From the NCBI GenBank assembly GCA_017423025.1, contig JAFPGC010000025.1:1-64000 (forward strand): DNA of 64,000 nt. The letters run 5' to 3'. The translations under genes and the position numbers were made by a program. Below the pieces are notes generated by a model, which was given only the letters and a program-made list of their open reading frames with translations, was not told the origin of the DNA and searched no databases. Of the stretch, positions 44,368 to 53,913 are shown piece by piece. Positions within the stretch are counted from its first letter, which is position 1; every line of letters begins with the position of its first letter. The stretch is from Bacteroidales bacterium (GTDB taxonomy: Bacteria > Bacteroidota > Bacteroidia > Bacteroidales > UBA932).

Positions 44368-46359
44368 TTAGCGTTTAAATTCTACAATCAGGGCCGATTT
44401 AGGAGCGACGGACAGACCGTCCCTCAGGGTGACGGCTTCTCCCGTAACCACGTCGGTTCCGTTCACGGGACCTTGCACAAACTCGCGGTAGTGGTCCCAG
44501 TCCAAAACACGGGGTTCTTCCGTGTTGTTGATGTATACGAACACAGCATCCTCGGCCGTATAGCGGAAGAAGGAATAGGTATTGTCCGTAACATTGACCG
44601 CCCCTTCGTTCCTGCGGGACAGGAAGTGGAGAGTCTTGCCCTCCTGCACGGCCTTGCAGCCCTTGCGCCAGCGGAAGAGGGCGCGGGTATAATCGTGCAG
44701 TTCGGCGGCCGTAGCATACATGGCCGGAGCCGTGGCACGGCCCTGGGCCGAGAACAGGTTGGCCGAATCTTCGACCCAGCCACCGGGGAAATCGATGCGC
44801 TTGGCGCCATCGTGGGAAGGCACGTCCTTGCGCTCCATGAACATCATCTCGTCACCATAATAGAGCTGGGGAATACCGCGGATGGTGGCCAGCAGGGCCA
44901 GCGCCAGCTTCATGCGGCGAGGGTCTGCGTTCAAGACATCCCCCATGCGGGCGTGGTCGTGATTGGCGAAGAAAGTGAGCATGTGGCTCAGGTCCTGATA
45001 GGCAAAATCCTGGGCCAGCACGGTGTAGATGCGGGTCATGCCCTCATCCCACCAGACCTTATCCTCCGAAAGGGCGGCGTGGATGGCATGCTCCAGCGGG
45101 AAGTCCATGATGGACGGCAGGTTGGAATTGAAGCCGTCCTTGTTGGGGTTGTCCTTTTGCCAGTAGGCCAGTTGCGGGATATTGTAGTCCCAGCACTCGC
45201 CCACGATGTTCATATTGGGATACTCGTCCGTCACGGCCTTGCACCACTGGCTCATGGGACCGGGCTCGTTGTACGGATAGGTATCTACACGCAGGCCGTC
45301 CAGACCGGCGTACTCCACCCACCACACGGCCCACTGCTGGAAGTATTTGAGCACATAGGGATTGTCCAGGTTCATGTCCGGCATGGACGGGACAAACCAG
45401 CCGCTCTCCTGCCGCTCACGGTCCCTCACGGAAGCGTGGGGGTCCATGTACACGGAGAACAGGGCGTTCATCTGCATATACGGCTCATTCACGTGGTACC
45501 AGTCCTTGAACGGGGCTTCCTCCATCCACCAGTGGGCGGTACCGCAGTGGTTGGTCACAATGTCCATGATGACCTTGATGCCCTTCTTGTGGCACTCGTC
45601 CACAAAGGTTTTGTAAAGGGCGTTGTCGCCAAAGCGGGGATCGATGTGGTAATAGTCACCGCAGGCATAGCCGTGGTAGCTCTCGTAAGGCTGGTTGTCC
45701 AGCAGCAGCGGAGTGCACCAGATGGCGGTGGCACCCAGGTCGGCAATATAACCCAGATGGTCGATAATGCCCTGGATGTCCCCACCGTGACGGGCGACGG
45801 CGTCCTTGCGATTCACCTCGTCCGTCAGTTCGGGCATCTGCCACTGTACTAGGGAACCGTCATTATAGGGAGAGGAAAGCCGGCTGTAAGAATCGTCGTT
45901 GGTGTTATCGGAATTGGCAAAGCGGTCCGGCATAATCAGATAGATCATATCGGCCGATGTGAAACTCTCCCTGTTGGCGCTGCCCTCTTCCCTTGCCTCT
46001 ATCCTATAGGGATATTTGAAACTCTCCCCATCCTTGGAGAAGATGAAAAAATAGGTGCCGGGCTTGGCATTGGCATCCACTGTCACATCCACAAACACGA
46101 AGTTGCGGCTGTCGGTCTTGTGGATACCCTTGACGGAAAGTCCCTTCCCGGCAACAGCCACCTCATAAGAGGCGATATCGGGACCTTGTACCAGAAGCTG
46201 GAGGTCGGTTTTCATTCCCACCCACCAGCTAAGGGGTTCTACACGGGCTATCTGATGATGGGTAGCATCGGCAATGGATGCGGTGTCCGGGGAGGCCGTT
46301 CCGCCACCACAGGCGGTAAGGGCCATAGAAACGGTAAGCGCCAAAACGGTTCTTTTCAT
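44368..46359 (-). CDS. susA: GH13 neopullulanase/cyclomaltodextrinase-like lipoprotein
   Basis: A 663-residue exported alpha-amylase-family enzyme. The signal peptide ends at lipobox ALTAC followed by GGG. An N-terminal beta-sandwich domain (about 35-130) typical of cyclomaltodextrinases and SusA precedes the barrel with MDIVTNHCG, nucleophile GLRVDTYPY, acid/base NIVGECWD and FFANHDHAR. It would cut maltodextrins or pullulan in the periplasm. The GGG after the lipidated cysteine is neither a clear retention nor surface signal. Assigned to SusA by domain order and neighbour susB; activity is inferred. Confidence 0.88.
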   Translation of the reverse strand: MKRTVLALTVSMALTACGGGTASPDTASIADATHHQIARVEPLSWWVGMKTDLQLLVQGPDIASYEVAVAGKGLSVKGIHKTDSRNFVFVDVTVDANAKPGTYFFIFSKDGESFKYPYRIEAREEGSANRESFTSADMIYLIMPDRFANSDNTNDDSYSRLSSPYNDGSLVQWQMPELTDEVNRKDAVARHGGDIQGIIDHLGYIADLGATAIWCTPLLLDNQPYESYHGYACGDYYHIDPRFGDNALYKTFVDECHKKGIKVIMDIVTNHCGTAHWWMEEAPFKDWYHVNEPYMQMNALFSVYMDPHASVRDRERQESGWFVPSMPDMNLDNPYVLKYFQQWAVWWVEYAGLDGLRVDTYPYNEPGPMSQWCKAVTDEYPNMNIVGECWDYNIPQLAYWQKDNPNKDGFNSNLPSIMDFPLEHAIHAALSEDKVWWDEGMTRIYTVLAQDFAYQDLSHMLTFFANHDHARMGDVLNADPRRMKLALALLATIRGIPQLYYGDEMMFMERKDVPSHDGAKRIDFPGGWVEDSANLFSAQGRATAPAMYATAAELHDYTRALFRWRKGCKAVQEGKTLHFLSRRNEGAVNVTDNTYSFFRYTAEDAVFVYINNTEEPRVLDWDHYREFVQGPVNGTDVVTGEAVTLRDGLSVAPKSALIVEFKR

Positions 46360-46363
46360 AGTG

Positions 46364-47785
46364 TTACTTGGTTAGGACAAGGTAATCTCCGGGCCAGAGC
46401 AGGATGGTCCGTTCGCCCTTCTCAAATTTCTCTCCAGTAAAGACATTCGTGTAGTCTCCGTCCAACTTGATGGTCCGGGAGATGGGATCGGCCTTCAGGT
46501 TCTTGAACGGCTCGGCCACCTTTTCTCCCTGGGGACGGTTGTCGTTGGCATCGGCCACTTCCACTTCGGCCTCGGCGGCTTCCTCCTGCGGGGCTGTTCC
46601 AAAGTTGGCCAGCACGATGACCTTGTTGCCGGCCACCTCACGATGGAAGGCCACCAGTCCGTCCGGGGCCTCCCACCACACGATGGGACCGCCCTTTTCA
46701 CCCGCAGCCAGGGCGGGATTGTTGTGCTTCATCTTCACGAGCCCCTTGTAGAAGGTGGTATATTCGTTGGGGAACCAGTCCGTAATGGGATCTTTCTCGA
46801 AGAAAGCCAGCCGGCGGCTCAGGCCAATCTCCTGACCCGTATAAATGAGCGGCTGGGAACCCGGGAGGGTGAAGCAGAGCACGGCGCAGGCTTCGGCGGC
46901 ATCCCCTTCCCGTTCAAACTCGGTACCGGCCCAGGAGTTCTCGTCGTGATTGGAGGTGAAAGTAAGGCGGAAAGCCTCCTTGGGGAAGCGGGCGGCGTCA
47001 CGGGCCACGTACTCCTGCAGGTCGCTCACCTTCTTGCTGCCCTGGGCCATACTGTTGAGCAAATGATGCAGTTCCCAGGCGTAGTTGGCGTCAAAGGTCT
47101 TGCGGGAATCCGCCAGGTTCTCCCTTTCGGCCTCGGCCAGGAAGTAAGCCTCCGGATAATCCTTGTTCATCTTGGGCATGATGGCGTACCAGAATTCGGC
47201 AGGGACCTCTCCGGCGGCGTCGCAGCGGAAGCCGTCCACGCCCTTTTCCAGCCAGAAACGCATGGCGTCGTCCTGTGCCTTCCAGACCTCCTGGTTCTCA
47301 TAATTGAGGCTGCGGGTATCGGTCCAGTCGTATTCCCAGATGGCGTTACCCTCGGCATCCCTCTCATAGAAATCGGCCGGCTTTTCCGTCATCCATACGT
47401 GGTCCGGGGCCGTCTGGTTGGCCACCCAGTCCAGGATGACCTTGAAACCCAGGCGGTGGGCCATAGCCAGCAGATGCTCGAAATCTTCCATGGTACCGAA
47501 CTCGGGATTCACTTTCTTGTAATCCGAAATGGCATAATAGGAACCCAGGGTGCCCTTGCGCTCCACGGTGCCGATCTCGAACATGGGCATGAGCCAGAGT
47601 ACGTCTACGCCCAGGTCTTTCAGACGGGGCAGCTGCGCCTCAACGCCCATGAAAGTTCCTTCCGGCGAGAACTGGCGCACATTCACTTCATATACTACGG
47701 AATTGTATGTCCATTCCGGATGGTAAGGCTGGTTGCAGGAAGCCAGGGCGGCCACTGCCAGCAGAGCTAAGAGAATTCTCTTCAT
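46364..47785 (-). CDS. GH13 alpha-amylase lipoprotein
   Basis: A 473-residue exported alpha-amylase. ATG 47785 (MKRILLALLAVAALASC) gives a clean lipoprotein signal; an in-frame ATG nine codons upstream adds only MLNELMTNL. Barrel motifs are LDWVANQTAPDH, nucleophile GFRCDAAG, acid/base YFLAEAER, and TSNHDENSW. After the barrel, a stretch rich in Glu and Ala (about 415-440) is inserted in the C-terminal beta domain. It is first in the three-gene starch operon and lies 4 bp before the susA-like gene. A terminator at 47823-47851 separates it from the trmH-like gene. Confidence 0.88.
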   Translation of the reverse strand: MKRILLALLAVAALASCNQPYHPEWTYNSVVYEVNVRQFSPEGTFMGVEAQLPRLKDLGVDVLWLMPMFEIGTVERKGTLGSYYAISDYKKVNPEFGTMEDFEHLLAMAHRLGFKVILDWVANQTAPDHVWMTEKPADFYERDAEGNAIWEYDWTDTRSLNYENQEVWKAQDDAMRFWLEKGVDGFRCDAAGEVPAEFWYAIMPKMNKDYPEAYFLAEAERENLADSRKTFDANYAWELHHLLNSMAQGSKKVSDLQEYVARDAARFPKEAFRLTFTSNHDENSWAGTEFEREGDAAEACAVLCFTLPGSQPLIYTGQEIGLSRRLAFFEKDPITDWFPNEYTTFYKGLVKMKHNNPALAAGEKGGPIVWWEAPDGLVAFHREVAGNKVIVLANFGTAPQEEAAEAEVEVADANDNRPQGEKVAEPFKNLKADPISRTIKLDGDYTNVFTGEKFEKGERTILLWPGDYLVLTK

Positions 47786-47822
47786 AAGGTTGGTCATTAG
47801 TTCGTTAAGCATACAATTTTAC

Positions 47823-47851
47823 AAAAAATCCCGCGTTTTTGCAACGCAGGA
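47823..47851 (-). terminator. Terminator downstream of the trmH-like gene
   Basis: The minus strand reads CCTGCGTT-GCAAA-AACGCGGG followed by ATTTTTTG; the stem has one G-U pair. It closes the lysS-trmH-like transcript before the starch operon. Confidence 0.85.
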
Positions 47852-47873
47852 CTCTATTTTCCGGACGGGTAGC

Positions 47874-48734
47874 CTACTGCCGCTGACGAACGGCTTCGAA
47901 AAGGAGGATGGCGGCCGATACGGACACATTGAGACTGTCCAGCCGTCCCAGCATGGGAATGCGGATATGGGCCGATGCTGCCTTGCGCCAGAGGTCGGTA
48001 AGACCGGTAGCCTCGGTGCCCATCACCAGCGCAGTCCCCCGGCGCATGTCCACATCGTAATACAGGGAAGAATCCTGCAGCTGGGCCGTCAGAATCTGGA
48101 TGCCCCGCTCCTGCAGGAACGCAATGGCCTCCTGCGAAGATGCCAATACGGTGGGTACCGTAAACACGGCCCCTATGGAAGCCCGGATAAGATTGGGATT
48201 GTAAAGGTCCGTGAGCGGGTCGCAGAAGATGACGGCATCCACCCCGGCGGCATCGGCACTTCTTAATACCGCCCCCAGGTTCCCCGGCTTCTCCACACTC
48301 TCCAGCACCATAATCAACGGATTCTCCGGCAGTTGCAAATCCTTCAGCTTCAAACTCTTATACTCCACCTCCGCAATAATCCCCTCCGTGCTCTCCCTAT
48401 ACGCTACTTTGCGGTAAAGTGCCTCCGGGATCTCTATAATAGAGGGGGCCTCTGAGTGCGTGGGGTGACGAAGGACAGACTGAGATTCTGCGGGAAATTG
48501 GTTTTTTGGGCAACTGCACAAAAAATAATTTTCCGCAGAATCGATATCTCCAAAAATACTAGGGCAGACGAACAGCGTCCGGATGGTGAACCCTGCCTCT
48601 CGGCAGTGCTCCAGCTCCCTTCGGCCCTCTACCACAAAGAGCCCTTGCTCCCGCCTTGCCTTGGATTTCTCCTGCAACAGCAGCAGATTCTTGATCTTGG
48701 GATTCTGGGCCGATGTGATAATCTCTGTCCGCAT
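47874..48734 (-). CDS. TrmH-family RNA 2'-O-methyltransferase with a palindrome-encoded insert
   Basis: A 286-residue SPOUT methyltransferase with an N-terminal RNA-binding (L30e-like) domain. It starts ITSAQNPKIKNLLLL...LFVVEGRRELE and carries the SPOUT motifs ESVEKPGNLGAVLRSADAAG, MGTEATGL and IPMLGRLDSLNVSVSAAI. Between LFVCPSIFG (55-62) and IIEIPEALYRKV there is an extra stretch of about 36 residues (63-99, including SAENYFLCSCPKNQF) not expected in the family. The DNA of residues 65-84 forms a 22-bp hairpin (48484-48542). The reading frame is preserved and the catalytic domain is intact, so it is probably functional. It follows lysS, with a hairpin repeat between. Confidence 0.9.
   Translation of the reverse strand: MRTEIITSAQNPKIKNLLLLQEKSKARREQGLFVVEGRRELEHCREAGFTIRTLFVCPSIFGDIDSAENYFLCSCPKNQFPAESQSVLRHPTHSEAPSIIEIPEALYRKVAYRESTEGIIAEVEYKSLKLKDLQLPENPLIMVLESVEKPGNLGAVLRSADAAGVDAVIFCDPLTDLYNPNLIRASIGAVFTVPTVLASSQEAIAFLQERGIQILTAQLQDSSLYYDVDMRRGTALVMGTEATGLTDLWRKAASAHIRIPMLGRLDSLNVSVSAAILLFEAVRQRQ
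48484..48542. repeat. Palindromic element inside the trmH-like coding sequence
   Basis: GATTCTGCGGGAAATT (from 48484) pairs with AATTTTCCGCAGAATC (to 48542) and the stem continues through TTTTT/AAAAA, about 22 pairs with two G-U and one mismatch. The loop is GGGCAACTGCAC. It is entirely inside the open reading frame. Confidence 0.85.
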
Positions 48735-48740
48735 AAAAGA

Positions 48741-48767
48741 GATGCCCGGTCGGGGCCGGGCATGACG
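48741..48767. repeat. ATGACA-type hairpin repeat
   Basis: GATGCCCGG-TCGGGG-CCGGGCATGACG forms a perfect 8-bp stem in the 35-bp gap between lysS and the trmH-like gene. It has the same frame as the repeats at 22748 and 59185. Confidence 0.8.
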
Positions 48768-48769
48768 AT

Positions 48770-50284
48770 TTAAAACTTTTCGGGACGCATCATGGGGAAG
48801 AACAACACATCCTGGATGCTCTCCTGGCCCGTCATGAACATGGTGAGACGGTCAATGCCAATGCCGATACCGGAAGTGGGCGGCATGCCGTACTCCAAGG
48901 CACGGACAAAGTCATAGTCCACGTACATGGCCTCGTCGTCACCCTTGCTCTTGAGGGCGGCCTGCTCCTCGAAGCGCTCCAGCTGGTCCACAGGGTCATT
49001 GAGTTCGGAATAGGCGTTGGCCAGTTCCTTGCCGTTCACAAAGAGCTCGAAACGCTCGGTGAGCGTGTCGTCGTAGCGGCAACGCTTGGTGAGCGGGCTC
49101 ATTTCCACGGGATAGTCGATGATGAAGGTGGGCTGGATGAGGTTCTTCTCGCAGTATTCTCCGAAGATGGCGTCGATGAGTTTGCCAACGCCCATTTCGG
49201 GACCCACTTCCACATTCAGTTTCTTGCAGGTTTCCCGCAGCTGGGCCTCGTCCATTCCCTTCACGTCCACACCGGCGTACTCCTTGATGGCCTCCAGGAT
49301 GGGCAGGCGGCGGAAAGGTCCCGCAAAGGAAATCTCATTGCCGCCGATGGTCTTGGTGACGCCGCCGGTAGCCTCGGCCACGCGCTGGAGCATCTTCTCG
49401 GTGAACTCCATCATCCAGATGTAGTCCTTGTATGCGATATACATCTCTACGCAGGTGAACTCCGGATTGTGGGTCTTGTCCATGCCCTCATTGCGGAAGT
49501 TCTTGGCGAACTCGTACACGCCGGCGAAGCCGCCCACGATAAGGCGCTTGAGGTACAGCTCATTGGCAATACGCATGTACATATCCACGTCCAGGGCATT
49601 GTGGTGCGTGATGAACGGACGAGCCGTGGCACCACCGGGAATAGCCTGCAGGATGGGGGTTTCCACCTCCAGGCAGCCGGCCTCGTTGAAGCACTGGCGC
49701 ATGGTATTCACAATCTGGGTACGCTTGAAGAATACTTCCTTCACCTGGGGGTTCACCACCAGGTCCACATAGCGCTGACGGTAGCGGAGTTCCGGGTCCT
49801 CGAAACTGTCGTGAACGGTGCCGTCGGCATCCGTCTTCACGATGGGCAGTACGCGCAGGGACTTGCTCAGTACGGTAAGTTCCTTGGCATGAACGGACAG
49901 CTGGCCCGTCTGGGTGAAGAAGGCGAAGCCCTTGATACCCACAAAGTCACCAATGTCCAGCAGCTTCTTGAAAACGGTATTGTAAAGGGTCTTGTCCTCT
50001 CCGGGGCAAATCTCGTCCCTCTTGACGTAAACCTGGATGCGGCCGGCGTGGTCCTGCAACTCCATAAAGGAGGCGGCACCCATGATGCGGCGGCTCATGA
50101 TGCGGCCGGCGATGCAAACATCCTGGAAATTGCCTTCCTCGGGCTTGAAGCCCTCGGCAATCTCCACCGTGGTGGTATTCACCGGATACATCGGTGCCGG
50201 ATACGGATTGATTCCCAGCTCACGAAGCTTTCCTAACGATTCCCTTCTTCCGAGCTCCTGCTCGTTAAACTCAGCATATGCCAT
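48770..50284 (-). CDS. lysS: Lysyl-tRNA synthetase, class II
   Basis: A 504-residue class II aminoacyl-tRNA synthetase charging tRNA-Lys. An N-terminal OB-fold anticodon-binding domain ([20 protein letters not shown]) is followed by motif 1 around [12 protein letters not shown], motif 2 ([19 protein letters not shown]) and motif 3 ([15 protein letters not shown]). ATG 50284 (MAYAEFNEQ) is used because an upstream ATG at 50308 overlaps the promoter box 50310-50317. The length then matches bacterial LysRS. Downstream hairpin repeat and trmH-like gene share the transcript. Confidence 0.96.
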   Translation of the reverse strand: MAYAEFNEQELGRRESLGKLRELGINPYPAPMYPVNTTTVEIAEGFKPEEGNFQDVCIAGRIMSRRIMGAASFMELQDHAGRIQVYVKRDEICPGEDKTLYNTVFKKLLDIGDFVGIKGFAFFTQTGQLSVHAKELTVLSKSLRVLPIVKTDADGTVHDSFEDPELRYRQRYVDLVVNPQVKEVFFKRTQIVNTMRQCFNEAGCLEVETPILQAIPGGATARPFITHHNALDVDMYMRIANELYLKRLIVGGFAGVYEFAKNFRNEGMDKTHNPEFTCVEMYIAYKDYIWMMEFTEKMLQRVAEATGGVTKTIGGNEISFAGPFRRLPILEAIKEYAGVDVKGMDEAQLRETCKKLNVEVGPEMGVGKLIDAIFGEYCEKNLIQPTFIIDYPVEMSPLTKRCRYDDTLTERFELFVNGKELANAYSELNDPVDQLERFEEQAALKSKGDDEAMYVDYDFVRALEYGMPPTSGIGIGIDRLTMFMTGQESIQDVLFFPMMRPEKF

Positions 50285-50309
50285 AATTAATACTTTTCTA
50301 AATAACATA

Positions 50310-50317
50310 CAAAGATA
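50310..50317 (-). promoter_or_regulatory. -7 box for lysS
   Basis: The minus strand reads TATCTTTG, 25 nt before ATG 50284. It settles the choice of start, since an ATG at 50308 lies too close to be transcribed reliably. The divergent gene has a weaker TATCTTCG at 50331-50338. Confidence 0.6.
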
Positions 50318-50357
50318 CGAAAAAAAACGCTATCTTCGTGGAATAAACTTATTCTGT

Positions 50358-51377
50358 ATGAGAGCTGCTATTTTCGGTGCCGGTTCCATGGGAACCATCC
50401 TGGGCGCCTACATCACCCGGATGGGAGGGCAAATAGACCTCATTAACCACAACAAGGCCCACATCGAAGCCCTGAAAGACGATGGTGCACGCATAGTAGG
50501 CACCGTAGATTTCACCCAGCCCGTAACAGCCCTCCTCCCGGAGGAAATGACCGGCAAGTACGATATCATCATTCTCCTGACCAAGCAGCAGAACAACCAC
50601 GAGGTCTGCACCTTCCTCAAGGATTTTCTGGCCGATGACGGCGTACTCGTCACCCTGCAGAACGGCCTTCCTGAAGACGGCATCGCCGAAGTTCTGGGTG
50701 AAGACCGCGTTCTGGGATGCATCGTCGCCTGGGGCGCCACCATGCTGGGCCCCGGCCTTTGCGAACTCACCAGCTCCCCCGACAGCCTCACCTTCTCCCT
50801 GGGCCGCGTAGGCACCAAGCCGCACAAGTACATGGCCGATGTCAAATCTCTGCTGGAAATGATGGGTCCCGTGACCATCAAGCACAATTTCATTGGCATG
50901 CGCTGGAGCAAGCTTCTCATCAACTCGGCCTTCTCCGGAATGAGTACCGTGCTGGGCTGCACCTTCGGGGAAGCGGCCAAGAACCGGCAGAGCCGCCGCC
51001 TGGTGCTGGGTCTCATTAAGGAATGCATAGACGTCTGCGCCGCCGCCAATATCAAGATTGAGCCCGTCCAGGGCAAGGACGCCGTCAAATACTTCAACTA
51101 CAAAGGCCCCCTCAAGAAGGCCTTCGCCCTCCAGATCCTGCCCTTTGCCATCCGCAAGCATGCCCTCCTCAAGGCCAGTATGCTGCAGGATATCGAGAAC
51201 GGCAAAAAGACGGAAGTGGATTCCCTCAACGGCGCCATCGCCAATTTCGGCGCCAAATTCGGCGTGCCCACTCCCCTCAATTCAAAAGTTACCGCCCTCA
51301 TCCATGAGATTGAGGACGGCAAACTCAAGCCTTCGTTTGACAATCTGAAACTGTTCTCACCTACCGGGCCAGATTGA
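50358..51377 (+). CDS. Ketopantoate reductase-family protein (PanE-like)
   Basis: A 339-residue NADP-dependent reductase. The Rossmann motif GAGSMGTILGAY opens the protein, followed by LTKQQNN, TLQNGLPED and the C-terminal helical domain with KLLINSAFSGMSTVLGCTFGE. The family makes pantoate from 2-dehydropantoate for coenzyme A synthesis; several Bacteroidota paralogues have other 2-keto substrates, so panE is not assigned outright. ATG 50358 is the first codon giving the Rossmann start. Its 3' end overlaps the convergent small exporter gene by 17 bp. Confidence 0.85.
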   Translation: MRAAIFGAGSMGTILGAYITRMGGQIDLINHNKAHIEALKDDGARIVGTVDFTQPVTALLPEEMTGKYDIIILLTKQQNNHEVCTFLKDFLADDGVLVTLQNGLPEDGIAEVLGEDRVLGCIVAWGATMLGPGLCELTSSPDSLTFSLGRVGTKPHKYMADVKSLLEMMGPVTIKHNFIGMRWSKLLINSAFSGMSTVLGCTFGEAAKNRQSRRLVLGLIKECIDVCAAANIKIEPVQGKDAVKYFNYKGPLKKAFALQILPFAIRKHALLKASMLQDIENGKKTEVDSLNGAIANFGAKFGVPTPLNSKVTALIHEIEDGKLKPSFDNLKLFSPTGPD

Positions 51378-51834
51378 AAATCTCCAGCCCCATGAGGGAG
51401 GCGGTGAGCATGATGGCTCCGGCCAGCAGAACGCCACCCAGGGCCGCCATGGTGCTTTTCTTGAAATCCATGTCCAGGATGCTGGCGGCCAACATGCCGG
51501 TCCAGGCGCCCGTGCCGGGCAGCGGAATGCCCACGAACAGGAAAAGGGCCCAATAGAGGCCCCTGCCGGCTTTTGCCTCCAGTTTTCGGCCGCCTTTCTC
51601 CCCTTTTTGAAGGCACCAGGTAAAGAACTTTCCTATATACTTCTTGTCCTTTCCCCATTCCAGCACCTTTCGGGCAAAGAGGAAGATGAAGGGGACGGGA
51701 ATCATATTGCCGATAACCGCCACGATAATGGAAGGAATCAGGGGAAGGCCCCAGAAAACGGCATAGGGCAGTGCGCCGCGAATCTCGATGAGCGGCAGCA
51801 TGGAGATGAGGAAAACCCAGAAGTACTTTTTCAT
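51361..51834 (-). CDS. Small multidrug-export-type membrane protein (COG2426 family)
   Basis: A 157-residue membrane protein with about four spans: near 5-22 (FWVFLISMLPLIEIRGALPYA), 30-52, 97-115 and 130-152. The IEIRGALPYA and FLFVGIPLPGTGAWTGML segments mark the 'small multi-drug export protein' family. That name comes from early annotation; transport has not been well shown. It overlaps the upstream PfkB kinase stop by 4 bp (51831-51834) and the convergent PanE-like gene by 17 bp. Confidence 0.85.
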   Translation of the reverse strand: MKKYFWVFLISMLPLIEIRGALPYAVFWGLPLIPSIIVAVIGNMIPVPFIFLFARKVLEWGKDKKYIGKFFTWCLQKGEKGGRKLEAKAGRGLYWALFLFVGIPLPGTGAWTGMLAASILDMDFKKSTMAALGGVLLAGAIMLTASLMGLEIFNLAR

Positions 51835-52841
51835 CGGTCGGTGTAAGCGGGCATGTTGGCGGCAATGAGCGCGCGGATTTCTTCCTTGGCCTCCCTCCAG
51901 CGGGGGATGTCAATCTTGGTGCCGATGACCTCCACCACCTTGGCGGCAATGATGGAGCCCACTTCACCGCAGACCCTGAGCGGCAGGCCCAGGGAATGGG
52001 CATAGAGGAAGCCGGCCGCATAGGTGTCTCCGGCACCGGTGGCGTCAATGGGCTTGGCGGGCCAGGGCTCAATGAAGTGGTACTCGTTTCCGGATTTGAC
52101 CATGGAACCGGATTTTCCCACCTTAACCACGGCAATCTTGCAGAGGCGGGACAATTCCATGATGGCTTCCTGGGGTTCTTTCTTGGTGAAGGCCTTGGCC
52201 TCGGTCTCGTTGGCAAAGACGATATCTACATAATTCTCTACCAGGTTGTGAAAGAAGGCCAGGTTGGAATCTACCACATTGTAGGAGGCCATGTCTATGG
52301 ATATGGTGCAGCCGGCGGCCTTGGCCAGGCGGGCAGCCTTGGAGATGAGCTCCTGGTTCTGAACCAGATAGCCCTCAATGTGGAAGTAATCGTATCCTTC
52401 GAAGAAAGAGGGATCCAGGTCGTCGGGACCCAGTTCCAGGGTAGCGCCCATATAATCGGCAAAAGTCCTCTCCGCATTGGCGCCCGTAATGAAAACCATG
52501 CATCGGCCGCTGGACTTGGTTCCGTAAAGCATCTGGGCGCGTACGCCAAACTGTTCCATGGAACTCTTGAAGAGGTTTCCCAAGTCATCATTCCCTATCT
52601 TTCCTACGTAGCCGGAAGGCATGCCGAAGATGGCCGTGCAAGTGATGGTGTTGGCCGCACTGCCGCCCGGAACGTATTTGACACCGTATTCCTTCAGGGC
52701 CTCCCAGATGCGGTCGCCGGTTTCCATGTCCACGTGCTGCATGCTGCCCAGAGGCAGGTGAAAGGTCTTGAGAAGGGTGTCGTCTGGAAGGACGGCCAGG
52801 ATGTCGGTGAGGGCGTTGCCGATTCCGAGGATGGATTTCAT
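51831..52841 (-). CDS. PfkB-family carbohydrate/adenosine kinase
   Basis: A 336-residue ribokinase-fold kinase. The substrate-binding GGSAANTI and GYVGKIGNDDLG lie in the N-terminal half, and the catalytic anion hole DATGAGDTYAAGF is intact near the C-terminus. PfkB proteins phosphorylate ribose, adenosine, fructose or similar; this length and GGSAANT style resemble adenosine kinase-like proteins of Bacteroidota, but the substrate is not fixed by sequence. It is the first gene of a two-gene unit with the small exporter. Confidence 0.9.
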   Translation of the reverse strand: MKSILGIGNALTDILAVLPDDTLLKTFHLPLGSMQHVDMETGDRIWEALKEYGVKYVPGGSAANTITCTAIFGMPSGYVGKIGNDDLGNLFKSSMEQFGVRAQMLYGTKSSGRCMVFITGANAERTFADYMGATLELGPDDLDPSFFEGYDYFHIEGYLVQNQELISKAARLAKAAGCTISIDMASYNVVDSNLAFFHNLVENYVDIVFANETEAKAFTKKEPQEAIMELSRLCKIAVVKVGKSGSMVKSGNEYHFIEPWPAKPIDATGAGDTYAAGFLYAHSLGLPLRVCGEVGSIIAAKVVEVIGTKIDIPRWREAKEEIRALIAANMPAYTDR

Positions 52842-52876
52842 ACCAGGAGTGTTTTAACTCACAAATTTAGCCATTA

Positions 52877-52900
52877 TTTGACAATTTTCCACTACCTTTG
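52877..52900 (+). promoter_or_regulatory. Promoter of the UPF0104-aroE-ssb operon
   Basis: TTTG (52877-52880), 12 nt, TACCTTTG (52893-52900), then 5 nt and ATG 52906. The -7 box is a perfect match, and the short gap implies a leaderless mRNA. Confidence 0.65.
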
Positions 52901-52905
52901 CAAAC

Positions 52906-53913
52906 ATGCAAAAGAAAACCAAAAGTATCCTCTCCTATATCTTCTGGACGGCCGTCGCAGCGGTCCTGGTTTACTTTTGCCTGCGCAACATCGACTGGGC
53001 CCAGTTTGTCCAGGCGCTGGAGGTATGCAAATGGGAGTACGTCATTGCGGCCATGGTGCTGGGGCTGATTTCTCTCTTCCTCAGAGGCCTTCGCTGGCGT
53101 ATGCTCCTCACCCCCATCGACCCGGCGACAAGCATCCTTACCTGCTTCAACGCCTACAACATCTGCAGCGTCACCAACATAGTCCTGCCCCGTGCCGGGG
53201 AAGTGATCCGTCTGGCCTATATCGTAAAGCATTCCTCGCGGGACGAGGAAGGAAAAAGGGTGCTGACGGCCGATAAAGTGTTCGGGACGGTGGTTATCGA
53301 GCGCGCCTGGGACATTGTCTTCGTGACGGTGCTGGCCACCTTGTTCACCGTTTTTAACTGGAGCGCCTTCGGATCCTTCTTCTCGGAACTGGTGGGCGCC
53401 ATGGGCAGCCGGAAAGGTCTCCTGTGGCTGGTAGTAGCCCTGCTCCTGTTCATCCCCGTCTTTGTCGCTCTGTCCAAGCGCCTGCAGCACAAGGGTGGCC
53501 TCTGGGCCAAGACCTGGGGCGTCCTGGAAGGAATAGGCAAGGGGCTGGGAACCTTCCGGCATATGAAAAACGGCTGGCTGTTCATCCTTATTACAGCTGT
53601 AATCTGGGTTCTGTACTGGGTCATCAGCCTTTGCATTCTCTGGGCGCTCAGTGACATTGACGCCTTTGCTTCCATCACCCTTACGGAAGCCCTGTTCCTG
53701 TCCATCGTGGGCAGTATGAGCTCCCTGGTACCGGTTCCCGGCGGCTTCGGAGCCTATCACGGCCTGGTGGGCGGCGCCCTCAAGAGCCTCTGGAATATTC
53801 CTATGAGCACCGGTATGGTATATGCCACGCTCAACCACGAGTCCCAGATCATTGTCCAGGCCGTCGCCGGACTGGTATCCTACATCCACGAGAGTTTCTT
53901 CCGCAAGAAATGA
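52906..53913 (+). CDS. UPF0104 / lysylphosphatidylglycerol synthase-type membrane protein
   Basis: A 335-residue protein with about eight spans, starting at residue 10 (SYIFWTAVAAVLVYFCL). RGLRWRMLL, LPRAGEVIRLAYIV and the late SLVPVPGGFGAYHGLVGG are the conserved parts of the UPF0104 domain, which forms the flippase-like half of lysyl-PG synthases. The catalytic aminoacyl-transfer half is missing, so it probably moves a lipid or acts in envelope biogenesis. It overlaps aroE by 4 bp (53910-53913). Confidence 0.88.
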   Translation: MQKKTKSILSYIFWTAVAAVLVYFCLRNIDWAQFVQALEVCKWEYVIAAMVLGLISLFLRGLRWRMLLTPIDPATSILTCFNAYNICSVTNIVLPRAGEVIRLAYIVKHSSRDEEGKRVLTADKVFGTVVIERAWDIVFVTVLATLFTVFNWSAFGSFFSELVGAMGSRKGLLWLVVALLLFIPVFVALSKRLQHKGGLWAKTWGVLEGIGKGLGTFRHMKNGWLFILITAVIWVLYWVISLCILWALSDIDAFASITLTEALFLSIVGSMSSLVPVPGGFGAYHGLVGGALKSLWNIPMSTGMVYATLNHESQIIVQAVAGLVSYIHESFFRKK

